Assembly (NCBI GenBank): GCA_001580565.1
Contig: LRBF01000002.1
Location: forward strand, 1 to 42,899
Direction of reading: 5' to 3'
DNA: 42,899 nt
Origin: Caballeronia megalochromosomata
Lineage (GTDB): Bacteria > Pseudomonadota > Gammaproteobacteria > Burkholderiales > Burkholderiaceae
The translations under genes and the position numbers were made by a program. Below, in pieces: positions 1 through 8,424 of the stretch. The notes under the pieces were generated by a model. That model did no database searches, was not told the DNA's origin, and saw nothing but the letters and a program-made list of their open reading frames with translations. Every line of letters begins with the position of its first letter. Within the stretch, counting starts at the first letter, position 1.

Positions 1-73
1 ACAGGTGCTCATCCACGTAGTGAATCTGAAACACCTGCTTGGCAATATCAACTCCGACTGGCGTAGACTTCAT
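1..73 (-). CDS. IS110-family transposase, 5' end only (runs off the window)
   Basis: The minus strand has an ATG at 73 preceded by a strong ribosome-binding site (AGGAGGG, plus coordinates about 81-87). It encodes MKSTPVGVDIAKQVFQIHYV and a few more residues before the window edge. The VGVDIAK-VFQ-H pattern is the RuvC-like (DEDD) N-terminal signature of IS110/IS1111 transposases, in which the first Asp is a catalytic residue. These enzymes move the element through an RNA-guided recombination at specific targets. Only 24 codons are visible, so subgroup and integrity cannot be judged. Family assignment rests on the N-terminal motif alone. Confidence 0.8.
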   Translation of the reverse strand, partial: MKSTPVGVDIAKQVFQIHYVDEHL

Positions 74-215
74 GACTGGACCCTCCTGTTTGCCCGGAAG
101 ACCATTGTCTTCCCTCTTTGGCACTCGATGCCGTCGGCCTGCGAGGGTCCACTGCCTTACATCCCTTCGTCATCTCCCCTCGCAAATCTCCGAGCAGGGG
201 GAAGCGTTCATTCCA
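74..215 (-). mobile_element. Non-coding upstream end of the IS110-type element, possible bridge RNA region
   Basis: This stretch of about 140 bp lies between the transposase start and the point where a dispersed repeat resumes at 216. It carries no gene. It holds nested complementary segments: GAGGGTCCA at 143-151 pairs with TGGACCCTC at 77-85, enclosing a perfect hairpin GGAAGAC (96-102), loop CATT, GTCTTCC (107-113). Another stem pairs CCCCTCG near 177-183 with CGAGCAGGGG at 191-200. In the IS110 subgroup the structured guide (bridge or seeker RNA) comes from the end upstream of the transposase, so this is a candidate locus. The element boundary at 215/216 is inferred from where repeat homology begins. 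Confidence 0.5.
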
Positions 216-303
216 TTTCTTTGGTTACTTTCTTTGCAGCAGCAAAGAAAGTGACTGCCGCCCCGCACAGGGGCAGTGCTAATAGACCGACACGATAACG
301 GGA
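216..303 (+). repeat. Dispersed palindromic repeat, truncated copy
   Basis: Bases 216-288 are identical to 42702-42774. The copy contains a perfect hairpin ACTTTCTTTGC (227-237), loop AGCA, GCAAAGAAAGT (242-252). A second GC-rich hairpin follows (GCCCC, GCACA, GGGGC) near 260-274. It then has a tail around GACCGACACG and GGGATCC that matches the second tandem unit at 42805-42831. Homology to the right-hand copy stops sharply at 215/216, where the IS110-type sequence begins. No gene lies in 216-344. Confidence 0.85.
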
Positions 304-344
304 TCCAACGACGAAACCCCGAAGCGTGTCAAAGGAAAGGTACT

Positions 345-839
345 TTAGGGCGCCGCCGCAGCCCCAGCCTTCACACTACCATCCGGCCGCGGAACCTCAA
401 TCGGCTTAACCTCAACGGCAGCAGTGCCGTCCTTCTTGATGCCAAGCTTATCCGCCGTCTTCGGCGACACATCGACGATCCGATCCTTCACATACGGCCC
501 GCGATCCCGGATCTGGACCACTTCGCTATTACCGTTCTCCAGATTAGTGACCCGAGCCGTAGTGCCAAGCGGAAGCGTCTTGCTGGCGGCCGCGTTGGAT
601 TGCGGATTCATCGGCGTGCCATCGGCCATTTTCTTCTTGTAAAACTTCCGGCCATAGTACGAAGCCTTGCCTTTGCGCGGCTTTCCGGAGCGGTCGACAC
701 CGCCCTGATGGGCGGACTTTACCGCGTGGTGGCGATCATTCGAGGACACGGTTTCGTGCGCCGGATACGCCGTGCTCAGCCCGCACGACAGGACCACGCA
801 TACGATTGCCCGCACCCACTGTGGACGATGACACTTCAT
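345..839 (-). CDS. Septal ring lytic transglycosylase RlpA family protein
   Basis: A 164-residue protein with a hydrophobic N terminus (about residues 10-26) that looks like a signal peptide, and a double-psi beta-barrel RlpA domain from about residue 57 to 135. Visible family features are KASYYGRKF, the LPLGT turn (89-93), RVTNLENG and RDRGP (111-115). RlpA proteins are periplasmic or outer-membrane enzymes that cleave denuded glycan strands at the septum. There is no lipobox and no SPOR domain. The conserved His of the AAHKTLP motif is Ser86 here while Asp112 is kept, so catalytic activity is doubtful. Transcribed divergently from the lipoprotein gene at 970. Confidence 0.85.
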   Translation of the reverse strand: MKCHRPQWVRAIVCVVLSCGLSTAYPAHETVSSNDRHHAVKSAHQGGVDRSGKPRKGKASYYGRKFYKKKMADGTPMNPQSNAAASKTLPLGTTARVTNLENGNSEVVQIRDRGPYVKDRIVDVSPKTADKLGIKKDGTAAVEVKPIEVPRPDGSVKAGAAAAP

Positions 840-969
840 GTTCCGATCCTCGCTTTGCTTGAACGTAGCAGGGTTCGGGCCGTATCCCTCTGCTCAATAC
901 GCTGCCACACGCGTCGGATCACAGCTTGTATAGTGCGAGAGCCTACGAACAGTTGATCCCAGGAACCCT

Positions 970-1566
970 ATGAACCAGAAGAACAAAAGGCGTCTCTTGT
1001 TGGCCGGTGGCACCGCAGCAGCGGCGGCGCTGGCGTTGAGCGGATGCACGACCACGGGTCCATCGTCCGGTGAAACCGCAGCCGGCACCGCCGACCGCGA
1101 CCGCGCCATCGACGCCGCCGTGGATGCAACCCTGCAGCGGCTGTATGTCTCCGTGAACGGCTCGCGCGAGCTCGTGAACAAGGCGCGCGGCGTGCTCGTC
1201 TTTCCACGCGTGATTGCGGCGGGATTCTGGCTGGGCGCGCAATATGGCGAAGGCGCGCTGCGCGTGGATGGCCGCACGGACGGCTACTACAGCACGGCGG
1301 GCGGTTCGTTCGGCTTGCAGATCGGCGCTCAGTCGAAAGCGCTCATCTATGTGTTCCTGACCGATGACGCGCTCGCGCAATTCCGCAAGCGCGACGGCTG
1401 GGCTGTCGGCACCGACGCAACCGTCGCCGTGGCCAGGCTAGGCGCAAACGGCCAGCTGGATACGACGACGGCAACCAACCCCGTCGAGGTTTTCGTTCTG
1501 ACCAATGCCGGTCTCATGGCCGGCGTGTCGCTCGAAGGCACCAAGGTCAGCCGGCTGAGTCCCTGA
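970..1566 (+). CDS. SYLF (YSC84/DUF500) domain lipoprotein
   Basis: A 198-residue protein with an Arg/Lys-rich start, a hydrophobic stretch and a lipobox LSGC ending at Cys26, so it is predicted to be a lipoprotein. Residues about 35-198 match the SYLF/YSC84 family, with AIDAAVDATLQRLY, the KARGVLVFPRV strand, the GxGALRVDG-type segment and a late VAVARLGANG. In eukaryotes SYLF binds lipids and actin-regulating proteins; the bacterial role is not settled. The start follows an AGGA box at 961-964. It stands alone, divergent from the RlpA-like gene and convergent with the IclR gene, whose stop is 4 bp beyond. Confidence 0.85.
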   Translation: MNQKNKRRLLLAGGTAAAAALALSGCTTTGPSSGETAAGTADRDRAIDAAVDATLQRLYVSVNGSRELVNKARGVLVFPRVIAAGFWLGAQYGEGALRVDGRTDGYYSTAGGSFGLQIGAQSKALIYVFLTDDALAQFRKRDGWAVGTDATVAVARLGANGQLDTTTATNPVEVFVLTNAGLMAGVSLEGTKVSRLSP

Positions 1567-1569
1567 GCT

Positions 1570-2445
1570 TCACTCCGCCGGGCCCGACAAGGGCCGCGTC
1601 GCCATCGCCCGGGTCAGACCGTGGACGGGGCGGCGCACGGCCACATCGAACGGATTGATCTGCGGGCCGAGCGCCGACGCCTGACGCTTCAGCAACTCGA
1701 CCACCATGGGCAGGCGGTCTTCACCGAGACGCGTCGACAGCGTGCCGACGCTCAACGCGCCGACCGCATGCCCCGTTCGATCGAGAATCGGCACCGCGAC
1801 GCCCGCCATGCCGTCGATCAGCCCGCTGTTGCGCCCCGCGTAACCCTGCGCGCGCACGCGCTCGATCTCGGTGCGCAGATAGACCTCGTCGAACACGCCA
1901 TAGTTGTGCAGCCGCGGCACGTTGAAGCGGATGATCTCCTCGCGCTCTTCCTCGGGCTGAAACGCGAGAATCGCGAGGCTGCCTTGCCCGACGCCCAGCG
2001 CGATGCGGCCGCCCACATCGCCGGTGAACGAGCGGATCGGGAACGGGCCTTCGCACATGTCGAGGCACACCGCATCGAAGCTGCTCTTCACGAGCAGGAA
2101 GATGGTGTCGCCGAGACTCGCGCATAGCCGCAGCAACGCGGGCCGGCACAGCGTGCGCATCCGGCTCGGGTTGCCCGCCTGCGCCGCCAGCGAAAAGAAA
2201 TCCACGCTCAGCCGATAGCGCTTGCTCCCTTCGTCCTGTTCGACGACGCCTTCCGCGATCAGCGCATGCAGGATCCGGTGCACGGTGGCTTGCGTGAGGC
2301 CGACCGCCTTCGCGAGCGCGGTGACCCGGCTGCCTTCGGCCTGATCCTCGCCGAGCGCGCGAATCACGGCGAACGCACGCTGCAGCATGCCGACGCCCGG
2401 GGCATCCGGCGCCGATGTTCCGTTTCTCTCGTCAGAAGCCTTCAT
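1570..2445 (-). CDS. IclR-family transcriptional regulator
   Basis: The product has an N-terminal winged helix (MLQRAFAVIRALGED...LTQATVHRILHALIAEGVVEQ) and a C-terminal effector-binding IclR domain (GYAGRNSGLIDGMAGVAVPILDR...VGALSVGT). I chose the ATG at 2445 (MKASDERNG, 291 aa) because GAGGCG sits just upstream. The frame could open at 2532, but that would place a palindromic operator-like site (2459-2475) inside the coding region. It is divergent from the PotABCD/HcnABC-type operon and is its most likely regulator. IclR proteins act as repressors or activators of catabolic operons in response to small carboxylates; the ligand here is unknown. Confidence 0.9.
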   Translation of the reverse strand: MKASDERNGTSAPDAPGVGMLQRAFAVIRALGEDQAEGSRVTALAKAVGLTQATVHRILHALIAEGVVEQDEGSKRYRLSVDFFSLAAQAGNPSRMRTLCRPALLRLCASLGDTIFLLVKSSFDAVCLDMCEGPFPIRSFTGDVGGRIALGVGQGSLAILAFQPEEEREEIIRFNVPRLHNYGVFDEVYLRTEIERVRAQGYAGRNSGLIDGMAGVAVPILDRTGHAVGALSVGTLSTRLGEDRLPMVVELLKRQASALGPQINPFDVAVRRPVHGLTRAMATRPLSGPAE

Positions 2446-2458
2446 CTTCGCCTCGTTT

Positions 2459-2475
2459 ATTCCATTCATTGGAAT
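2459..2475. promoter_or_regulatory. Operator-like palindrome 1 (iclR side)
   Basis: ATTCCATTCATTGGAAT is a perfect 6-5-6 inverted repeat located 14 bp upstream of the chosen IclR start. It fits an autoregulatory IclR site and recurs three more times in the same intergenic region. Confidence 0.6.
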
Positions 2476-2590
2476 GTTCGCGCCAGCCAATTTTTCAGCG
2501 ACTATTCGACCCGATTCGGCTGCGTTGCGCAATCTAAGGGATTACCCAAATCACGATCAGCGAAACGATCTTCGCATTATGGCCGTAATC

Positions 2591-2607
2591 ATTCCGTTCC
2601 ACGGAAT
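2591..2607. promoter_or_regulatory. Operator-like palindrome 2
   Basis: ATTCCGTTCCACGGAAT is a perfect inverted repeat (ATTCCGT, TCC, ACGGAAT) with the same 17-bp layout as the site at 2459-2475. It lies between the IclR gene and the importer operon. Confidence 0.6.
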
Positions 2608-2621
2608 CCAACTGCAAGTTT

Positions 2622-2638
2622 CACTCATTCAATGGAAT
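2622..2638. promoter_or_regulatory. Operator-like site 3 (degenerate)
   Basis: CACTCATTCAATGGAAT matches the 2459-2475 palindrome at 12 of 17 positions; only the right half-site TGGAAT is fully kept. It lies 31 bp (centre to centre) from site 2, about three helical turns, which would suit cooperative binding. Confidence 0.35.
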
Positions 2639-2671
2639 TTGAAATTGACGCACCGAAATTTGGCTAGCTAG

Positions 2672-2688
2672 AGTCCGTTCATTGGAAA
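2672..2688. promoter_or_regulatory. Operator-like site 4 (operon side)
   Basis: AGTCCGTTCATTGGAAA matches the 2459-2475 palindrome at 14 of 17 positions. It is 43 bp upstream of the ATP-binding protein start, where a bound repressor would block the operon promoter or early transcript. Confidence 0.45.
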
Positions 2689-2731
2689 CCGTCGCACACA
2701 GCCGGCGCGCGATGCGCCGAAGGGGCAGGCC

Positions 2732-3815
<1,084 letters not shown>

Positions 3816-3823
<8 letters not shown>

Positions 3824-4733
3824 CACGCTGCGCTCTTCCGAACCCGCCGCGACAGCCGCATCAAAAGGCACGCGGCGCGCGCCGTGGCATGCGTATCTGC
3901 CTTTGTGGATGATGAGCGCGCCCGCGCTGCTGCTCTTCGCCGTGCTCGTGATCGTGCCGCTCGCGATGACGCTCGCGCTCACGTTCTATCGCTTTGATCC
4001 GGCGATGGGTTCCGTTGCCGCGTTCGACCTGCACAACTATGCCGAAGTGCTCGGCTCGTCGTACTTCCATACGATCTTCGCGCGCACCTTCGGCATCGCC
4101 GCGCTCGTGACCTTGCTGTGCGTCGTGATCGGCACGCCTGAGGCATACGTCCTGTCGCGCATGGGCGATCCCTGGCGATCCATCTTTCTGCTGGTGATTC
4201 TCGCGCCGCTGCTCGTCTCCGTGGTCGTGCGCGCGTTCGGCTGGAGCATGCTGCTCAACGTGAACGGGATCGTGAACCAGTTGCTCGGCGTATTCGGCTT
4301 CGGTCCGTACAAGCTGCTCTACACGACGTTTGCGATCGTCATCGCGCTGGTTCACGTGATGCTGCCGTTCATGGTGATCCCGGTCTGGACCGCGCTGCAG
4401 CGCATCGATCCGCAGACGGAGAACGCCGCGCTCTCATTGATGGCCTCGCCCGCCGTCACGCTGTGGCGCATCGTGTTGCCGCAGCTCGTGCCGGGCATCC
4501 TGTCGGGCAGCCTGATGGTGTTCGGCCTGTCCGCGAGCGCCTTCGCCATTCCCGGCCTGCTCGGCGGACGGCGTCTGAAGGTCGCCGCCACCACCGTCTA
4601 CGACCAGTTCCTCAGTTCGATGAACTGGCCGCTCGGCGCGACCATCGCGGTGCTGCTGCTCATCGCCAATCTGGTGGTGATGCTTACCTATTACCGCGTG
4701 CTCGAGCGGCGCTACGCGCGCAGCATGGGCTGA
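3816..4733 (+). CDS. PotB-like ABC transporter permease
   Basis: A 305-residue inner-membrane permease with six predicted transmembrane segments. The first is at about residues 29-55, and there is an EAA loop around ENAALSLMASPAVTLWRIVLPQLVPGI. The start is a GTG at 3816, inside the end of the ATPase gene, chosen for the AGGAGG box at 3804-3808. It belongs to the PotB/HisM-type family for polyamine, thiamine or iron-like substrates. It pairs with the PotC-like permease downstream to form the membrane channel. The substrate cannot be read from the permease alone. Confidence 0.92.
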
Positions 4734-4748
4734 ACGAGGCGATCCATC

Positions 4749-5543
4749 ATGCGCAAAAACGGTCCCATCGCGCTGGCGTTCCATACGATCGTGATCCTGT
4801 TCGTGCTGGCGCCGCTCGTCATCGTCGTGCTCGTCGCGTTCACGCCCGAAGAGACGCTGACACTGCCCACGCGCGGCCTTTCGCTGCGCTGGTTCCGCGC
4901 GATTCTCGATTATCCCGACTTCATCTCGGCGTTCTTCAACAGCGTGAAGCTCGCATTCGCATCGGCGACGCTGTCGCTCGTGATCGCCCTGCCCGCCGGG
5001 CTCGCGATCGGCCGCGCGCGTTTTCCGGGGCGCAGCTTCCTGAACGCGCTCCTGCTCTCGCCGCTCGTGATTCCCGGCCTCGTGCTCGGCATCGCGATGC
5101 TGCGCTTCTTCGCGCTGATCGGCGCGACCGGCTCGTTCGCGTGGCTGATCCTCGCGCACATGGTCATCATCACGCCGTTCGTGATGCGGCTCGTGCTCGC
5201 TTCGGTGAGCGGCATGGACCGCAGCATCGAGCACGCCGCGTCGTCGCTCGGCGCGGGTTCGTGGACGACCTTCCGCCGCATCACGATGCCGATGATCCTG
5301 CCCGGCATCACCGGCGGCTGGCTGCTCGCGTTCATCAACAGCTTCGACGAACTGACGATGTCGGTCTTCGTCACGTCGCCGCAAACGGTCACGCTGCCGG
5401 TGCGCATGTACATGTACGCGACCGAATCGATCGATCCGATGATGGCCTCCGTCTCGGCGCTCGTCATCTTCATCACCGCGGGCGCGATGCTGGTTCTCGA
5501 CCGCGTGTACGGGCTCAACCGCATTCTGATCGGCCAGCACTGA
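4749..5543 (+). CDS. PotC-like ABC transporter permease
   Basis: A 264-residue permease with six hydrophobic segments and the binding-protein-dependent transport EAA motif (EHAASSLGAGSWTTFRRITMPMILPGI). It starts with MRKNGPIALAFHTIVILFVLAPLVIV, typical of PotC/PotI proteins. It is the second half of the heterodimeric channel with the product of the preceding gene, 15 bp upstream. The next gene begins 10 bp after its stop, so translation of importer and oxidase genes is tightly linked. Confidence 0.92.
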   Translation: MRKNGPIALAFHTIVILFVLAPLVIVVLVAFTPEETLTLPTRGLSLRWFRAILDYPDFISAFFNSVKLAFASATLSLVIALPAGLAIGRARFPGRSFLNALLLSPLVIPGLVLGIAMLRFFALIGATGSFAWLILAHMVIITPFVMRLVLASVSGMDRSIEHAASSLGAGSWTTFRRITMPMILPGITGGWLLAFINSFDELTMSVFVTSPQTVTLPVRMYMYATESIDPMMASVSALVIFITAGAMLVLDRVYGLNRILIGQH

Positions 5544-5553
5544 ACCCACACTC

Positions 5554-5862
5554 ATGAGCACCGCAACGATTCATCATGCGCCGCAGTTCGTTCGTCTCGA
5601 CGAGACGGATCGCGCGCGCATTTCCTTCGTTCTCGACGGCGTCCCGGCAGAAGCGCTCGCGGGCGACACGCTCCTGACCGCCATTCTCATGCATCAGCGT
5701 CACGTGCGGCACAGCGAGTTCAGCGGCAAGCCGCGCGCGGGCTTCTGCCTGATCGGCGCGTGCCAGGACTGCTGGGTGCGCGGCGAGGACGGCAAGCGCA
5801 TGCGCGCGTGCTCGACGCGCGTCGAAGCGGGCATGCGCGTCGTCACGGACGACGCGCGATGA
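5554..5862 (+). CDS. (2Fe-2S)-binding protein, HcnA-like small subunit
   Basis: A 102-residue plant-type ferredoxin-like protein with the cluster ligands Cys65, Cys70, Cys73 and Cys86 (C-x4-C-x2-C-x12-C). It belongs with HcnA of hydrogen cyanide synthase and the small subunits of opine and D-hydroxyproline dehydrogenases. In those enzymes it relays electrons between two flavoprotein subunits. The other two subunits follow directly: its TGA stop overlaps the next ATG (ATGA at 5859-5862). Context indicates a membrane-associated amino-acid or imino-acid dehydrogenase; cyanide production is not implied. Confidence 0.88.
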   Translation: MSTATIHHAPQFVRLDETDRARISFVLDGVPAEALAGDTLLTAILMHQRHVRHSEFSGKPRAGFCLIGACQDCWVRGEDGKRMRACSTRVEAGMRVVTDDAR

Positions 5863-7283
5863 ACGATGCGCATCGTGTGGTGATCGTCGGCGCGGGACCG
5901 GCTGGCATTCGCGCAGCAGAGACGCTCGTCGCGGCGGGCGTGCGCCCTGTCGTGATCGATGAAAACGCGCGCTGGGGCGGACAGATCTATCGGCAGCCGC
6001 CCGCCGACGCCGGCTTCAGACGCACCAAGTCGACGCTCTACGGCTTCGAGGCGAAGAAGGCCGAGGCCGTGCACGACGCGATGGCGAAGCTGCTGCCGAA
6101 GATCGATTACCGTCCCGACACGCTCGCGTGGTCGTGCGAACAGAACCGTCTCGATACCCTTCACGCGGGACGCGAAGCGAGCGTGCCGTTCACGCATCTG
6201 ATCATCGCGAGCGGCGCGACCGATCGCATCGTGCCGCTGCCCGGCTGGACGCTCGCGGGCGTCTTCACGCTCGGCGGCGCGCAGGTCGCGCTGAAGGCGC
6301 AAGGCTGCGCGATCGGTTCGCGCGTCGTGTTCGCGGGCACCGGGCCGCTCCTGTATCTGGTCGCCTATCAGTACGCGAAGGCGGGCGCGCAGGTCGCGGC
6401 CGTGCTCGATACGAGCCCGCTCGCGCGCCAGGCCGCCGCCGCGCCGCGCATGCTCAATCAGCCGTCCACATTTGCCAAGGGCGTCTATTACGTCGGATGG
6501 CTGCAGGCGCGCGGCGTGCGTATCGAACGGGGCGTGACACTCGATGGCATCGATGGCGACGACGCCGTGCGCGGCATCCGCTGGCGCACGCGTCGCGGCG
6601 AATCACGCGCGCTCGACTGCGACGCCGTCGGCATGGGCTTCGGCCTGCGCCCCGAAACGCAACTCGCGGATCTCGCGGGATGCCGTTTCCGCTTCGACGC
6701 GCTCAATCGCTGCTGGCTCCCCGAGCGCGACGCGGCGGGCCGCAGTTCGGTGCGCAACGTCTATCTCGCCGGCGACGGCGCGGGCATCGCGGGCGCCGAC
6801 GCCGCCGAGCTCGCGGGACGGCGCGCCGCGCTCGCGTTGATCGAGGACATCGGCATTGTGGCTCACGCAAGCGCTCAGCCCGATTCGGTGAAGCTCGAAC
6901 GCGAACTCGCACGCATCGCCGCGTTCCGCGCGGGCATCGAGCATGCCTTCGCGCCGCCCGCGAACGCCGCGCAAGGCTGGCCCGACGACATGACGGTCTG
7001 CCGCTGCGAGGAAGTCACCGCGGGCACGATGCGCGCGTGCATCCGCAGCGGGCTCGCCACGGAAGTCAACCGGCTGAAGGCGCTCACGCGCATCGGCATG
7101 GGCCGCTGCCAGGGCCGCATGTGCGGCGAATCCGCCGTTGCGCTCCTCGCCGCCGAAACCGGCAAGCCGCTCGCCGATGTCGGCCGTCTGCGCAGCCAGG
7201 CGCCCATCAAACCCATCCCCATCACACCGATGCTCTACGACGACGGCGTGCAGGTTCAGCCGGAGGAAGCCCACGATGAGTGA
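5859..7283 (+). CDS. HcnB-like FAD/NAD(P)-binding oxidoreductase with C-terminal [2Fe-2S] domain
   Basis: A 474-residue flavoprotein. The N terminus has the dinucleotide-binding motif VVIVGAGPAGIRAAE, and a second Rossmann GAGxGxxx-type motif (VVFAGTGPLLYLVAY) lies near residue 160. The C-terminal part carries the Bfd-like cluster ligands CRC and GRCQGRMC. This arrangement is that of HcnB, OoxA/NooA and the LhpE-type subunit. The frame is open from 5760, but the ATG at 5859 gives the canonical N terminus and a 4-bp overlap with the ferredoxin gene. It is expected to form a heterotrimer with its two neighbours. Its substrate is unknown. Confidence 0.88.
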   Translation: MNDAHRVVIVGAGPAGIRAAETLVAAGVRPVVIDENARWGGQIYRQPPADAGFRRTKSTLYGFEAKKAEAVHDAMAKLLPKIDYRPDTLAWSCEQNRLDTLHAGREASVPFTHLIIASGATDRIVPLPGWTLAGVFTLGGAQVALKAQGCAIGSRVVFAGTGPLLYLVAYQYAKAGAQVAAVLDTSPLARQAAAAPRMLNQPSTFAKGVYYVGWLQARGVRIERGVTLDGIDGDDAVRGIRWRTRRGESRALDCDAVGMGFGLRPETQLADLAGCRFRFDALNRCWLPERDAAGRSSVRNVYLAGDGAGIAGADAAELAGRRAALALIEDIGIVAHASAQPDSVKLERELARIAAFRAGIEHAFAPPANAAQGWPDDMTVCRCEEVTAGTMRACIRSGLATEVNRLKALTRIGMGRCQGRMCGESAVALLAAETGKPLADVGRLRSQAPIKPIPITPMLYDDGVQVQPEEAHDE

Positions 7284-8403
7284 TGCCCGCCATTACGATG
7301 TGGTGATCGCGGGCGGCGGGCTCGTCGGCTCGTCGACGGCGCTCGCGCTCGCCAAAGCGGGCATGCGCGTCGCGCTGATCGAACGGCGCTTCTGCGGCGC
7401 GCAGGCGAGCGGCGTGAACTACGGCGGCGTGCGCACGCAGGGACGCACGGCGGAACAGATGCCCCTCGCCGTGCGCGCGCGGCGCGTCTATGGCCGCTTG
7501 CCCGAGCTGATCGGCATCGACGGCGAAATGGTCGAGTCGGGTCATCTGCGTCTCGCGCGGCGTGAAGCTGATCTCGACGTGCTCGATCAATGGTCCGCCA
7601 TGGCGCGCGAACACGGCGTTCAATCGCAGGTGATGAGCGGCGCGGCGTTCCGCAAGCGCTATCCGTGGCTCGGCCCCGCGGCGATCGGCGGCTCGCTTTG
7701 TCCGAGCGACGGTCACGCGAATCCGCGTCTCGTCTCGCCGGGTTTCGCGCATGCCGCGCGGCGCGCGGGTGCCGACGTGCGCGAGCAGACCGAGCTGTCC
7801 GACATCACGTTCGACGGCGCGCGCTTCCAGATGCGCGCGGGCCACGAGCGCATCAGTTCCGACTGGCTCGTCAATAGCGCGGGCGCGTGGGCGAACCGCA
7901 TCGCGGGCAGCTTCGGTGAAAGCGCGCCGATGAAGCCCATCTATCCGAACATGTGGGTGACCGAGCCGCTGCCGCTTTTCATCGGGCACAGTCTCGGCGT
8001 GGTCGGCGGCGGCATCTATGCGCGGCAGGTCGAACGCGGCAACTGCGTGATCGGCGGCGGGCGCGGACAGGGCGATGGCGAGTACGCGCAGCCATCGACG
8101 GCCACGACGCGCGCCGTGATGCGCGACGCGTGCGCGCTCTTGCCCGCCCTGCGCGACGCGCTCCTGATCCGCACCTGGAGCGGCGTGGAAGGCGAGACGC
8201 CCGACAGCAATCCGGTCATCGGGCCGAGCCGCACCACGCCGCGTCTGCTGCATGCATTCGGTTTTTCGGGCGGCGGCTTTCTGCTCGCGCCCGGCGTCGG
8301 CGAAGTGCTCGCCGAGCTCGTCACAGCGGGCGAGACCAGCACGCCGATCGACGCGTTCTCGATCGGACGGTTCAGTTTGATGCCTCTATCCGCCACTCAT
8401 TAG
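7276..8403 (+). CDS. HcnC-like FAD-dependent amine/amino-acid oxidoreductase (DAO family)
   Basis: A 375-residue DAO-family flavoprotein starting MSDARHYDVVIAGGGLVGSS, with the GxGxxG FAD motif near residues 13-18. The C-terminal GEVLAELVTAG segment closes the FAD domain. It corresponds to HcnC, OoxB and LhpB, the substrate-oxidising subunit of the three-part dehydrogenases. The ATG at 7276 has a CGGAGGAAG ribosome-binding site at 7261-7269 and overlaps the previous gene by 8 bp; the longer open frame from 7138 is an artefact. Likely substrates are glycine-like, proline-like or opine compounds; this is inference. Confidence 0.88.
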   Translation: MSDARHYDVVIAGGGLVGSSTALALAKAGMRVALIERRFCGAQASGVNYGGVRTQGRTAEQMPLAVRARRVYGRLPELIGIDGEMVESGHLRLARREADLDVLDQWSAMAREHGVQSQVMSGAAFRKRYPWLGPAAIGGSLCPSDGHANPRLVSPGFAHAARRAGADVREQTELSDITFDGARFQMRAGHERISSDWLVNSAGAWANRIAGSFGESAPMKPIYPNMWVTEPLPLFIGHSLGVVGGGIYARQVERGNCVIGGGRGQGDGEYAQPSTATTRAVMRDACALLPALRDALLIRTWSGVEGETPDSNPVIGPSRTTPRLLHAFGFSGGGFLLAPGVGEVLAELVTAGETSTPIDAFSIGRFSLMPLSATH

Positions 8404-8424
8404 CCAGAACAAGGAAAACTCACG

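Noticed and set aside
216..303. CRISPR-like repeat
   Set aside because: Only single palindromic repeat copies with no spacer array.
5554..8403. Hydrogen cyanide synthase (HcnABC) as a firm call
   Set aside because: The same subunit architecture occurs in opine and D-hydroxyproline dehydrogenases, and co-occurrence with a PotABCD importer argues against a dedicated cyanide operon.
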